A DNA stretch of 64,000 nucleotides, taken from NCBI GenBank assembly GCA_024642285.1, contig JAHEBJ010000005.1, forward strand, positions 19,972 to 83,971, in the 5' to 3' direction. The first letter of the stretch is position 1. The number at the start of each line of letters is the position of its first letter. A model generated the notes under the pieces. It did not search any database. It saw only the letters and a list, made by a program, of their open reading frames with translations, and was not told where the DNA came from. Positions 55,032 through 63,101 of the stretch are shown here, piece after piece. This DNA comes from Sphingobacteriales bacterium. GTDB taxonomy: Bacteria; Bacteroidota; Bacteroidia; Chitinophagales; Chitinophagaceae. The translations under genes were made by a program, and so were the position numbers.

Positions 55032-55931
55032 GTTTAAAAAAACCTCTGCCATCATACAGCGGGCGCTGCCACCACCGGCCGATTCAACAGTATTCAAAGA
55101 AGAATGAATGATACGATTATGCTTTTCCAGAATTTCAACCTGTGCAGGTGAAAGGGATTGAAAAGCCTGCGATGACATGACAAGAATGACTTCACCATCG
55201 CTGTTTACAACCTGCAACATATTGCCTGCAAAACTGTTCATTTGCTTAGCTGATATTTCAACCATCTCCTTTTTGGTTTTTACAAAAGAGTCAACAAGTT
55301 TTTTTCTTTCGCCGGCATCTGATATTGACTGAAGACAAACAACAGCAAATGTTTTGGCCACGCACATCATCACATTGGTATGATAAATAGCTGCACCTTT
55401 ATCATCAATTGAACGAAAGGTTACCGGTTCATATCCAAAAATGCCGCAAAATTTATTCAACAGCATTTCATCTGTTCTTGGCGATAAGCAGGCATAAGCA
55501 ATTTTATTCTCTCTATCAAGCACCATACTGCCCGTTCCTTCCAGATACACAGATTCCTGTTCATAAGCACTCAGGTCAAGGGTGTCCTTAACTATGAAAT
55601 TTTCATTGATCGTTTCAAGTACTGCTGATTTTCTTTCCTGACGGCGGTTTTTGGCGAACATGGGATAAAGCGCTAAGCGGCCATCTGCATGAAATGAGAT
55701 CCAGTTGTTTGGAAAAATGGAATCGGGTGTTGAGGGATCAGCCGAATCTTCAACAATAGTAACATCAACTTTATTATCCCTGAGTACTGCAACCAACCGG
55801 TCAAATTCAATTAAAGCTGCCTGCTGTACGTTTCCTTCAATGTTTTTTTGAAAACTGTTGTTGACGGCTGTTTGAGCATTAAACCCAAAATTAACCGGCC
55901 GAATCATTAAAAGCTGGCTGGTGTTTTGCAT
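55014..55931 (-). CDS. ctlX: CtlX-like citrulline/arginine-deiminase-type hydrolase
   Basis: This 305-residue protein has the amidinotransferase/arginine-deiminase fold. The catalytic His184 is in AAIYHTNVMM and the nucleophile Cys292 is in GGGSARCMMAEVF. PDSIFPNNWISF near residue 70 and the YLEGTGSMVLDR acid motif near 129 complete the site. CtlX was described as a citrulline-using hydrolase; older annotations call it amidinotransferase. It is the last gene of a minus-strand unit with DUF1684 (2-nt gap) and arginase, pointing to arginine/citrulline catabolism. Confidence 0.85.
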   Translation of the reverse strand: MQNTSQLLMIRPVNFGFNAQTAVNNSFQKNIEGNVQQAALIEFDRLVAVLRDNKVDVTIVEDSADPSTPDSIFPNNWISFHADGRLALYPMFAKNRRQERKSAVLETINENFIVKDTLDLSAYEQESVYLEGTGSMVLDRENKIAYACLSPRTDEMLLNKFCGIFGYEPVTFRSIDDKGAAIYHTNVMMCVAKTFAVVCLQSISDAGERKKLVDSFVKTKKEMVEISAKQMNSFAGNMLQVVNSDGEVILVMSSQAFQSLSPAQVEILEKHNRIIHSSLNTVESAGGGSARCMMAEVFLNKKNGR

Positions 55932-55933
55932 GA

Positions 55934-56536
55934 TCAGTGACCTTTTCCAAAATTCATTTCACCAGCCTTAATGGCTACGGGTAAAAAATTTTCTTTTGGC
56001 GGAATGGGACATTTGTAGTTTGGCGAATACGCACAATAAGGATTATAAGCTTTGTTGAAATCAAGCTGAACAGTATTGTTATAAATATCATTAATAAAAA
56101 ATTCAAGGTAACGGCCGCTTCCATAAGTTTCATCGCCGCTTGTTGCATCGGTAAATGGCACAAATAAATAATTGCGGTATTTTTCGGTTTGCATCAGGTC
56201 TTTACTCTGATAAACAAATAACAAGTACTCTTTATCATCTATGATAAAATCAAGCCTGCCGTATTTGAAATAATGTTTCAATGTTTTGGCAGATGTAGTC
56301 ATGGTAAAACCAACCGTGTCTATTATCCTTTCAAATGCGCAGCTTACATTGTATTTGTTGCTAACAGGGTAGAAGTGAAACTGTCGCTTTTCTTTTTTAC
56401 CGGTAACTACTTCATGGTTGGCTACATAATTTTTCTGGTAGGCTTTCAATTCTTTTTCATAAAAATCTTTGGTTTGACCAAAAACGCCAAAGTGTAAAAT
56501 AATACCGGCCAGTAAGGTAAAGGCTTTTGTCATCAT
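55934..56536 (-). CDS. Exported DUF1684 family protein
   Basis: This 200-residue protein has a signal peptide (cleavage near residue 20, VFGQ). The family motifs are FVPFTDATSGDETYGSGRYLE and the ending LDFNKAYNPYCAYSPNYKCPIPP, including two conserved Cys. The function is unknown. It lies between the arginase gene (14 nt upstream) and ctlX (2 nt downstream) on the same strand. Confidence 0.9.
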   Translation of the reverse strand: MMTKAFTLLAGIILHFGVFGQTKDFYEKELKAYQKNYVANHEVVTGKKEKRQFHFYPVSNKYNVSCAFERIIDTVGFTMTTSAKTLKHYFKYGRLDFIIDDKEYLLFVYQSKDLMQTEKYRNYLFVPFTDATSGDETYGSGRYLEFFINDIYNNTVQLDFNKAYNPYCAYSPNYKCPIPPKENFLPVAIKAGEMNFGKGH

Positions 56537-56550
56537 CCGTAATTTGATTT

Positions 56551-57498
56551 TTAGTTCATCATTAAGACATTCACACTTCGTTGTAAAATATTAAAAGCAA
56601 TTTCAGCCATCAGGTTTTCTTTGTCGAGTGTTGGATTTACTTCGGTAATTTCAAAACAGCAGATCTTACGGTTCATCATAAATTTACTGATCAGGTCTTC
56701 TACTTCACGTTCCTTCAATCCGTTGCTCACCGGCGTGCCTGTTCCTTTGGAGATAGAAGAATCCAGACTGTCCACGTCAAAGCTGATATAAATATCGGTA
56801 CAGTCACTCAAATGCCGCAATGCCTTACGACAAACATTTTCGGCACCTGTGCGTCGCACTTCTGCTGTGGTTATTACTTTCATCCCATGTTTATCAATCA
56901 GGTGTTTTTCTTCTTTCTCAAAATCACGTAGCGAAATAAAAACAACATCCTCGGGTAAAACCTTCGGGCTTATTTTTCCCAGGTTTTTTAACTCTTCCCA
57001 TTGCCTGGCAGTTTTTTCATCCAGGTCATGCACTTTCATTTCCATGTTATCTTCGGCAATAGATGCTGCCATGGGCATACCATGCATATTCCCCGATGGA
57101 GTAGTGTAAGGCGTATGCAGGTCGGCATGTGCATCAATCCATATCACTCCCAGTTTACTTTTAGGTTTTGCTATTTTAATGCCTGCAATGGTTCCGCTGG
57201 CATTGCTGTGATCGCCGCTTAATATTACCGGGAAAAAATGGCCTTTAATCGATTCGGCAACTGCTTTGCTTATTCGTTCATTGACGGTGAGCACACCATG
57301 CATACGCTTTGCGTAAGGCGACTTAATGGGTTCATATAACAGGTTGTTTTCCTCCTGTAGTTTTTCCGATGGAAAATGCACAAAGAAATTACTCATAAAA
57401 TCCAGTGCTGCTATTTTAATCGCATCAATACCTAAACTTGCACCTCTTGTACCGGCACCAATTTCCGAGGGAATTTCAATTAACTTAATATTCTTCAT
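56551..57498 (-). CDS. Arginase-family ureohydrolase
   Basis: This 315-residue ureohydrolase most likely splits arginine into ornithine and urea. The two-manganese site is formed by SGDHSNASG (His), IDAHADLHTP (Asp, His, Asp) and SFDVDSLD (two Asp). The start MKNIKLIEIPSEIGAGTRGAS is typical of Bacteroidota arginases. Agmatinase or formimidoylglutamase activity cannot be excluded, but the neighbouring ctlX favours arginine use. A -7-like element lies 38 nt upstream. Confidence 0.9.
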   Translation of the reverse strand: MKNIKLIEIPSEIGAGTRGASLGIDAIKIAALDFMSNFFVHFPSEKLQEENNLLYEPIKSPYAKRMHGVLTVNERISKAVAESIKGHFFPVILSGDHSNASGTIAGIKIAKPKSKLGVIWIDAHADLHTPYTTPSGNMHGMPMAASIAEDNMEMKVHDLDEKTARQWEELKNLGKISPKVLPEDVVFISLRDFEKEEKHLIDKHGMKVITTAEVRRTGAENVCRKALRHLSDCTDIYISFDVDSLDSSISKGTGTPVSNGLKEREVEDLISKFMMNRKICCFEITEVNPTLDKENLMAEIAFNILQRSVNVLMMN

Positions 57499-57536
57499 AT
57501 AGCTTTCGTAAGAATCGTTATTATCCTTGTTACCTT

Positions 57537-57544
57537 CAAATTTA
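57537..57544 (-). promoter_or_regulatory. Putative -7 element for the arginase operon
   Basis: On the minus strand this reads TAAATTTG, a match to TAnnTTTG, 38 nt before the arginase ATG. No TTG is present at a normal -33 distance. Confidence 0.4.
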
Positions 57545-57753
57545 CAACTAATCTTTTTGAGGAGATAAAGATAGCTATAGGTAAACGACTGGGCTCGTAT
57601 TTATCGTATTCGGTCAATTACTTAAAACCATCTGCTTTTCAGGCAATATTAATTCTAAATAAACGTTGTATCTACAGACCAAAAAAATCTTGCCCGAATA
57701 TTAACAAAATCCCAAAGATTTTAACGATAGTTTGTTTGTGCATGATTTAAACA

Positions 57754-57779
57754 AATGCCCCTGAGTAATCAGGGGCATT
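57754..57779 (-). terminator. Intrinsic terminator of ndk
   Basis: A perfect 11-bp inverted repeat (arms 57754-57764 and 57769-57779, AATGCCCCTGA) has a 4-nt loop. On the minus strand it is followed by TTTGTTT, which fits termination of ndk. Confidence 0.8.
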
Positions 57780-57801
57780 GCCAATTAATATAAGATAGAA
57801 A

Positions 57802-58218
57802 TTAAAATTGCTCCAACTTGCTGAAGAAAAAATCGCCTTCTATGGCAGCGTTTTCATTACTATCGCTTCCATGTACAGCGTTTTCGCCAATAGAAGCGGC
57901 ATATAATTTACGGATAGTACCGTCTGCTGCTTCAGCAGGATTTGTAGCGCCTATCAATTTTCTGAAATCTTCTACTGCATTATCTTTTTCCAGGATAGCT
58001 GCAGTTATAGGGCCACTGCTCATAAACTCTACCAGTTCGCCGTAAAAAGGCCTGGCAGCATGAACGGCATAAAATTCGCCTGCTTTTTCTTTACTTAGTT
58101 TGGTCATCTTCATCGCCACTATTTTAAACCCTGCTGCATTTATCATTCCTAAAATGGCTCCGGTATGTCCTTTTTTGGTGGCATCCGGCTTGATCATTGT
58201 AAAAGTTCTGTTACTCAT
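57802..58218 (-). CDS. ndk: Nucleoside-diphosphate kinase
   Basis: This 138-residue enzyme moves the gamma-phosphate from ATP to other nucleoside diphosphates. The phosphoacceptor His116 is in [10 protein letters not shown], the start is [15 protein letters not shown], and [16 protein letters not shown] lies near residue 55. The length is as expected. It is divergent from nrnA and has its own terminator. Confidence 0.97.
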   Translation of the reverse strand: MSNRTFTMIKPDATKKGHTGAILGMINAAGFKIVAMKMTKLSKEKAGEFYAVHAARPFYGELVEFMSSGPITAAILEKDNAVEDFRKLIGATNPAEAADGTIRKLYAASIGENAVHGSDSNENAAIEGDFFFSKLEQF

Positions 58219-58345
58219 TATATATTTCTTTTTTTAGGCCGCAAAGATAAGAACGATTGGGGATTTTGGATTGATGAATTTGGATTGGTTTAAAGGAGTG
58301 ATTCTCCAATTTAACATATTGCAACAAAGCTTTAAATTCATTCAA

Positions 58346-58376
58346 TTGGTTGGTATGCAGTTTTACCCTACTTTTG
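58346..58376 (+). promoter_or_regulatory. Promoter of nrnA-FKBP, Bacteroidota sigma type
   Basis: TTG (58346-58348) and TACTTTTG (58369-58376) are separated by 20 nt, matching the -33 TTG / -7 TAnnTTTG architecture of the phylum. Transcription would start about 3 nt before the nrnA ATG, so the leader would be almost absent. This is the best promoter match noted in the window. Confidence 0.65.
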
Positions 58377-58385
58377 CGCCGCTTT

Positions 58386-59399
58386 ATGCAATCAATTACG
58401 AACATATTTCCCCTTCTAAAGGATCCTAAAAAGGTAGTTATTACCATGCACCAGAAACCTGATGGTGATGCCATGGGGTCCACGCTTGCTTTATTTCATT
58501 TTTTAAACAAGTTAGGTCATAGTTGTACTGTAATTTCTCCAACCAACTGGGCAAATTTTTTAAACTGGATGCCGGGATCTAAAAAAGTTATTGATTACGA
58601 AGCAAAACAGTCTTCAGCCGATGAATTGATTGCTGCGGCAGATTGGATATTTTGCCTCGATTTTAATATACTCAGCCGCACAAAAAGAATGGAATCTGCA
58701 TTATTGGCCGCCAAGGGACAACGGATCCTTATTGATCATCACCGTGAGCCTCAAACAGAAATGTTTGCTTATGGCAACAGCAGTATCACTAAAAGCTCTA
58801 CCGCCGAAATGGTGTACGATCTTATTGTTGATTCGGGGAACGGCGACTTGATTGACGCTACCATCGGCGAATGTTTATATGCCGGGGTAATGACTGATAC
58901 CGGATCATTTCGATTTACATCAACAACGGCCAATGTTCATTTGATGGTTAGTGACCTTATGCAAAAAGGACTTGAACATAGCCACGTACATGAGGAGCTG
59001 TTTGATAATTTTCTGGAAAGCAGGTACAGGTTCATTGGACATGTATTACTCAACCGCATGGAAGTGTTTTACCAGTATAACACAGCCCTCATCAGCATTC
59101 CGCAAGCCGACCTCATAAAGTACAGCGTAAAAACAGGAGATACTGAAGGTTTGGTAAATTATGCACTTGGCATACAGGGAATAAAATTAGCTGCCATAAT
59201 AATTGACAGGGGTGAAGAACGTAAAAGTTCTTTCAGAAGTAAAGGTGATTTTGACGTAAATAGTTTTGCCCGGAAATATTTTAACGGCGGCGGGCATTTT
59301 AATGCAGCTGGTGGCTTCAATAAAGAACCTTTGGAAGAAGTGATAATAAAATTTAAGGCAGCAATAAAAGAAAATAAAGATCAATTAAGCAGTTATTAA
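58386..59399 (+). CDS. nrnA: DHH-family phosphoesterase NrnA (nanoRNase / pAp phosphatase)
   Basis: This 337-residue enzyme has the DHH domain with HQKPDGDAMGS near residue 22 (metal Asp26, Asp28), D117-H118-H119 in LIDHHREP, and the DHHA1 motif GGGHFNAAGG near residue 300. Family members degrade very short RNAs and hydrolyse 3',5'-pAp or cyclic-dinucleotide products (pApA). I use the ATG at 58386, which fits the family start. It is followed 21 nt later by an FKBP lipoprotein gene. Confidence 0.93.
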   Translation: MQSITNIFPLLKDPKKVVITMHQKPDGDAMGSTLALFHFLNKLGHSCTVISPTNWANFLNWMPGSKKVIDYEAKQSSADELIAAADWIFCLDFNILSRTKRMESALLAAKGQRILIDHHREPQTEMFAYGNSSITKSSTAEMVYDLIVDSGNGDLIDATIGECLYAGVMTDTGSFRFTSTTANVHLMVSDLMQKGLEHSHVHEELFDNFLESRYRFIGHVLLNRMEVFYQYNTALISIPQADLIKYSVKTGDTEGLVNYALGIQGIKLAAIIIDRGEERKSSFRSKGDFDVNSFARKYFNGGGHFNAAGGFNKEPLEEVIIKFKAAIKENKDQLSSY

Positions 59400-59420
59400 T
59401 TTTAAAACAAAATAAACAAA

Positions 59421-60455
59421 ATGAAACAATTTTTTTATCTATCGGTATTATGTGTATCGGCTTTATCAGCTTGTACGGGTGCTTTTAAAAAGGCAGAGGG
59501 AGGAATAGAATATAAGATCATATCAAACGGAAGTGGACCCACCGTTGGTTATGGCAACTATATACAGCTTCATATAAAACAAGTTTACGGCGGAACAAAA
59601 GATACTGTGTTGTTGGATACCCGTGAGATTATGCCACGCATACAGATTCTGGATTCGGTAAATACGCCATTGGCCTATTACAAAATTATCAGCCAGATGA
59701 AAAAAGGCGATAGTCTTGTTATTCGTTTACTTACTGATACTGCTTTTAAAGAAAGACCACAGGAAATGCCTGAGTTTATGAAAAAAGGAAAATACCTGTA
59801 CACGCTTGTAAAAATGGTAAACATATTTGAATCGCAGCAGGAAGCCGACAGTGCAAATAAGGCCGAACAAATACTGGCCAAGCCAAGAGTTTATAAAAAG
59901 CAACTTGAAGAATTTGAAAAAGACCTGGCAACTAAAAAAGCACAGTTGGATATTGACGATAAGATCTTGCAGGATTATTTTGCAAAAAATAATATCAATG
60001 CAGTAAAATCTAAATGGGGTTCTTATGTAGCGATAAAACAACAAGGTACTGGCGAAAAGTTTAACCAGAACGATATCGTATCAGTAAACTATACAGGCCG
60101 CACATTAGATAGCGGTAGAGTTTTTGACTCTAATGTTGACCCCGCTTTTGCTCATGTTCAACCACTTGATGTAAATATCGGCGAACTTTCGGGAATTATA
60201 CCCGGCTGGCTTGATGCTTTGATTCTGCTGAATAATGGTGCTAAGGCAACTGTTTATATTCCATCGCCTTTAGCTTACGGATCAAATGGAAGCGGCGACA
60301 GGATCAAACCAAATGAAATTTTGGTTTTCGACATGGATATCCTTGGGAAAACAACCGAAGCAGAAGTATTAGCTAAGCAGGAAGAAATGCAACGTCAAAT
60401 GATGGAGTTGCAGAAAAAAGCTGCTGACAGTATTCAAAATGCCACAAAAAAATAA
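59421..60455 (+). CDS. FKBP-type peptidyl-prolyl isomerase lipoprotein
   Basis: This 344-residue lipoprotein has a lipobox LSAC with Cys18. Residues about 30-135 look like a degenerate FKBP domain without the usual aromatic site. A helical linker (about 135-190) leads to a complete FKBP domain (about 205-315) with DIVSVNYTGRTLDSGRVFDSN and PSPLAYGSNGSGDRIKPNEILVFDMDIL (shown in part). It folds proline-containing exported proteins in the periplasm. The C-terminal tail is Gln/Lys-rich. It probably shares the nrnA promoter. Confidence 0.9.
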   Translation: MKQFFYLSVLCVSALSACTGAFKKAEGGIEYKIISNGSGPTVGYGNYIQLHIKQVYGGTKDTVLLDTREIMPRIQILDSVNTPLAYYKIISQMKKGDSLVIRLLTDTAFKERPQEMPEFMKKGKYLYTLVKMVNIFESQQEADSANKAEQILAKPRVYKKQLEEFEKDLATKKAQLDIDDKILQDYFAKNNINAVKSKWGSYVAIKQQGTGEKFNQNDIVSVNYTGRTLDSGRVFDSNVDPAFAHVQPLDVNIGELSGIIPGWLDALILLNNGAKATVYIPSPLAYGSNGSGDRIKPNEILVFDMDILGKTTEAEVLAKQEEMQRQMMELQKKAADSIQNATKK

Positions 60456-60482
60456 TTACAACGTATTTATTTAATATTTTAC

Positions 60483-60511
60483 AGCGTCCTGAATCCTCAG
60501 GGCGCTTTTTT
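60483..60511 (+). terminator. Intrinsic terminator of the FKBP gene, overlapping the folP 3' end
   Basis: A 10-bp stem with one G-T pair (arms 60483-60492 and 60497-60506) has an ATCC loop and is followed by six T. Its right arm includes the folP stop codon region, so the two genes share DNA. Confidence 0.8.
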
Positions 60512-61333
60512 ATATGCATTAAACAATGTTACCGCTTCCACAGCTTCCTTTACATCATGCACCCTTAAAATATTTGCGCCGTTAAGCAAGGCCATCGTAT
60601 GTAAAACGGTAGAGCCATTCAATGCATCGGCAGCAGTTACTCCAAGCGTTTTATAAATTGTACGCTTACGGGAAATTCCAGCCAGAACCGGTACATCTAA
60701 CAAACTAAATTGCTGCAGGTTTTTCAGCAATTGAAAATTGTGAGTAATTGTTTTCCCGAATCCAAAGCCCGGATCAATTATTACATCTTTAATTCCTGCA
60801 CCCCTGCACTGTGCAATTTTCTGTATAAAAAAATCCACTACTTCCAAAACAACATTGTTGTATACTGGATTATTCTGCATACTCGCAGGAGTGCCCTGCA
60901 TATGCATACATATATATACGGTATGCAGAGCAGCAACTGTTTCCAGCATTGTTTCATCCATATTTCCGGCACTGATATCATTAACAATTGAGGCTCCTGC
61001 ATTTACTGCAGCTTTTGCAACTGCTGAATGATAGGTATCGATTGATATTATTGAATCTGGGAATTCTTTTTTTATGGTTTCAATAACCGGCAACACACGG
61101 TCTGTTTCTTCTTCAGCAGAAATTCGTTCACTACCGGGCCTGGTGCTTTGCCCACCAATATCAATTATAGCTGCTCCATCTTCGATCATCTTATTTGCAA
61201 AAGATAAAATCTCATCATTGTTTAAATGTAAATCGCCTTTATAAAACGAATCGGGAGTAGCATTTATAATGCCCATCACTATTGGATTATCAAGGCTCAA
61301 CAATTTTCCTTTACAGTTTATGCTCTTCATCAA
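60497..61333 (-). CDS. folP: Dihydropteroate synthase
   Basis: This 278-residue enzyme joins p-aminobenzoate to dihydropterin diphosphate in folate synthesis. The signatures are MGIINATPDSFYKGD near residue 21, IDIGGQSTRPGSERIS near residue 59, VNDISAGN, DPGFGFGKT and the late VHDVKEA motif. The gene is divergent from DUF1599, and its 3' end overlaps the FKBP gene's terminator. Confidence 0.95.
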   Translation of the reverse strand: MMKSINCKGKLLSLDNPIVMGIINATPDSFYKGDLHLNNDEILSFANKMIEDGAAIIDIGGQSTRPGSERISAEEETDRVLPVIETIKKEFPDSIISIDTYHSAVAKAAVNAGASIVNDISAGNMDETMLETVAALHTVYICMHMQGTPASMQNNPVYNNVVLEVVDFFIQKIAQCRGAGIKDVIIDPGFGFGKTITHNFQLLKNLQQFSLLDVPVLAGISRKRTIYKTLGVTAADALNGSTVLHTMALLNGANILRVHDVKEAVEAVTLFNAYKKAP

Positions 61334-61345
61334 CCTATTTTCAAT

Positions 61346-61353
61346 TATTTTTG
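61346..61353 (+). promoter_or_regulatory. Putative -7 element for the DUF1599 gene
   Basis: TATTTTTG matches TAnnTTTG and lies 38 nt before the ATG of the DUF1599 gene. No clear -33 TTG was seen. Confidence 0.4.
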
Positions 61354-61391
61354 AGATAATATCGCACTAAGTTACAAATGCACACTGATAA

Positions 61392-61940
61392 ATGACAACG
61401 AACGAACAATATGACCTGGCCGTTAAATCGGCAAAGACAATTTTTTTGGAGAAGACAAAAGACTACGGCACATCGTGGCGGGTTTACCGTACAATTTCGG
61501 TAGCGGATCAAATCTATATAAAAGCAAAACGGATAAGGAATATTCAGGAAACCGGATTGCAGAAAATAGGAGATGATATCATCAGCGAGTTCAAGGGAAT
61601 TCTTAATTATGGCATAATAGGATTGATTCAGCTTGATATTTATGATGATGAATTAGAGGACCTGCCTTACGAAAAAGTAGAACAATTTTACAACGATAAG
61701 ATATCGATCGCCAAACAATTAATGCAGGATAAGAATCATGATTATGGCGAAGCCTGGCGGCAAATGAGCCAGGAAAGTTTTGTAGACCTTATTCTGGCAA
61801 AAATTTTGCGAATCAAGCAGATACTTGTAAATGACGGCAAGACAAATGTAAGTGAAGGCATCGATGCTAATTTTTTCGATATCATCAACTATGCTGTGTT
61901 TGGGCTGATATTGATAGAAGAGGAATTGCATAGCAACTGA
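61392..61940 (+). CDS. DUF1599 family protein with two related halves
   Basis: This 182-residue protein holds two copies of one unit. The first has AKTIFLEKTKDYGTSWRVYR and KAKRIRNIQ (about 13-55); the second has AKQLMQDKNHDYGEAWRQMS and LAKILRIKQI (about 105-150). The shared K-x-x-DYG-x-(S/A)WR motif suggests nucleotide binding, as in nucleotide-modification-associated domains. The function is unknown. In Bacteroidota this gene is often near folP and a DoxX gene, as here (32 nt upstream of it). Confidence 0.88.
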   Translation: MTTNEQYDLAVKSAKTIFLEKTKDYGTSWRVYRTISVADQIYIKAKRIRNIQETGLQKIGDDIISEFKGILNYGIIGLIQLDIYDDELEDLPYEKVEQFYNDKISIAKQLMQDKNHDYGEAWRQMSQESFVDLILAKILRIKQILVNDGKTNVSEGIDANFFDIINYAVFGLILIEEELHSN

Positions 61941-61972
61941 TTTTTTGAGAACTATTTTTTAAAAACAAATTC

Positions 61973-63076
61973 ATGAAGCTACTTGTAAACTTTGCCCGTA
62001 TTGTGGTTGGTATATTGTTTATTTTTTCAGGATTGGTAAAAGCAATTGATCCGCTGGGGCTTGCTTACAAAATGCAGGAATTTTTTGAAGTTTGGGCAGC
62101 CGAAGGAATTATGAGTAACCTGATGCTTTGGCTGAATGACCAGGCATTGATGTTTTCGCTTTTAATGATCACACTGGAAGTTGTATTAGGAGTTGCTTTA
62201 CTATTAGGTTGGCGTACCAAGATGGTTTCCTGGTTGCTGTTGCTGCTGATGCTGTTCTTTACTTTCCTCACCAGTTATGTGTTGTTTAGTGGTAAAATAC
62301 GGGCCTGCGGCTGCTTTGGTGATTGTATTCCGCTTACCCCTGTTCAAACATTTACAAAAGATATTGTTTTACTGATCCTGGTTTTACTGATTCTCGTTGG
62401 CAGAAAATATATCAAACCGCTGTTATCAAATAAAGTAAATGTATCCGTCTTTCTTGTTTCGCTTTTTGGGGTATTAGGTCTGCAGTGGTATGTGCTGCAC
62501 CACCTGCCGGTAAAAGATTGTCTGCCGTTTAAAGTGGGAAACAATATCTGGGAGCTAAGGAAGATGCCAGCAGACGCTGTACCCGATAAATTTGACTATA
62601 AATTTATTTATAAGAAGAACGGCGAAGAAAAGGAATTTGCAGTAAGTGCATTGCCCGATAGCAGCTGGGAATTTGTTGACAGAAAACAGGTGTTGATTGA
62701 AAAAGGAAAGAATAATATTCCGCTGATCAACGACTTTATTCTTAAAAGTCAGAACGAAAATGATTCTACCGAAGCAATTCTTAACCAGCAGGGCGAATAC
62801 TACCTGCTGTTCGCAAAAGATTTTATTGATGGTAATACAAAATGGATTAAGTCGCTTGATCTTTTCCTGGCAAATAATAACAAACCTGTTTACGTTGTAA
62901 CGTCAGATCCGTCAACAGCTGAGGAATTAATTAAAAACCCTTCAGTAACCATTTTTACCAGCGATGGAATCGTTATTAAAACTGCAGCCAGGGTTAATCC
63001 AACAATATTTTTAATGAGCGGACCTGTGGTAAAAAACAAATGGGCGGCCGATGACTTTTTTAAGAAAATGAAATAG
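61973..63076 (+). CDS. BT_3928-type DoxX-family membrane protein
   Basis: This 367-residue protein has an N-terminal DoxX/MauE-like membrane region with about four spans (residues 5-145), including ILFIFSGLVKAIDPLGLAYKM (shown in part) and RACGCFGDCIPL with three conserved Cys. A soluble thioredoxin-like domain follows (about 190-367). It may act in periplasmic thiol or respiratory redox work. It starts 32 nt after DUF1599 and ends 25 nt before the ABC permease gene. Confidence 0.9.
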   Translation: MKLLVNFARIVVGILFIFSGLVKAIDPLGLAYKMQEFFEVWAAEGIMSNLMLWLNDQALMFSLLMITLEVVLGVALLLGWRTKMVSWLLLLLMLFFTFLTSYVLFSGKIRACGCFGDCIPLTPVQTFTKDIVLLILVLLILVGRKYIKPLLSNKVNVSVFLVSLFGVLGLQWYVLHHLPVKDCLPFKVGNNIWELRKMPADAVPDKFDYKFIYKKNGEEKEFAVSALPDSSWEFVDRKQVLIEKGKNNIPLINDFILKSQNENDSTEAILNQQGEYYLLFAKDFIDGNTKWIKSLDLFLANNNKPVYVVTSDPSTAEELIKNPSVTIFTSDGIVIKTAARVNPTIFLMSGPVVKNKWAADDFFKKMK

Positions 63077-63101
63077 ATGGCTTGATAAAACTTCATCCAC
63101 A

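Larger units (their letters stand above)
57499..57801. other. Intergenic stretch between arginase and ndk
   Basis: This 303-bp interval carries the arginase promoter region (a -7-like TAAATTTG on the minus strand) and the ndk terminator near its right end. No tRNA, repeat or coding frame was found in the rest. Confidence 0.55.
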
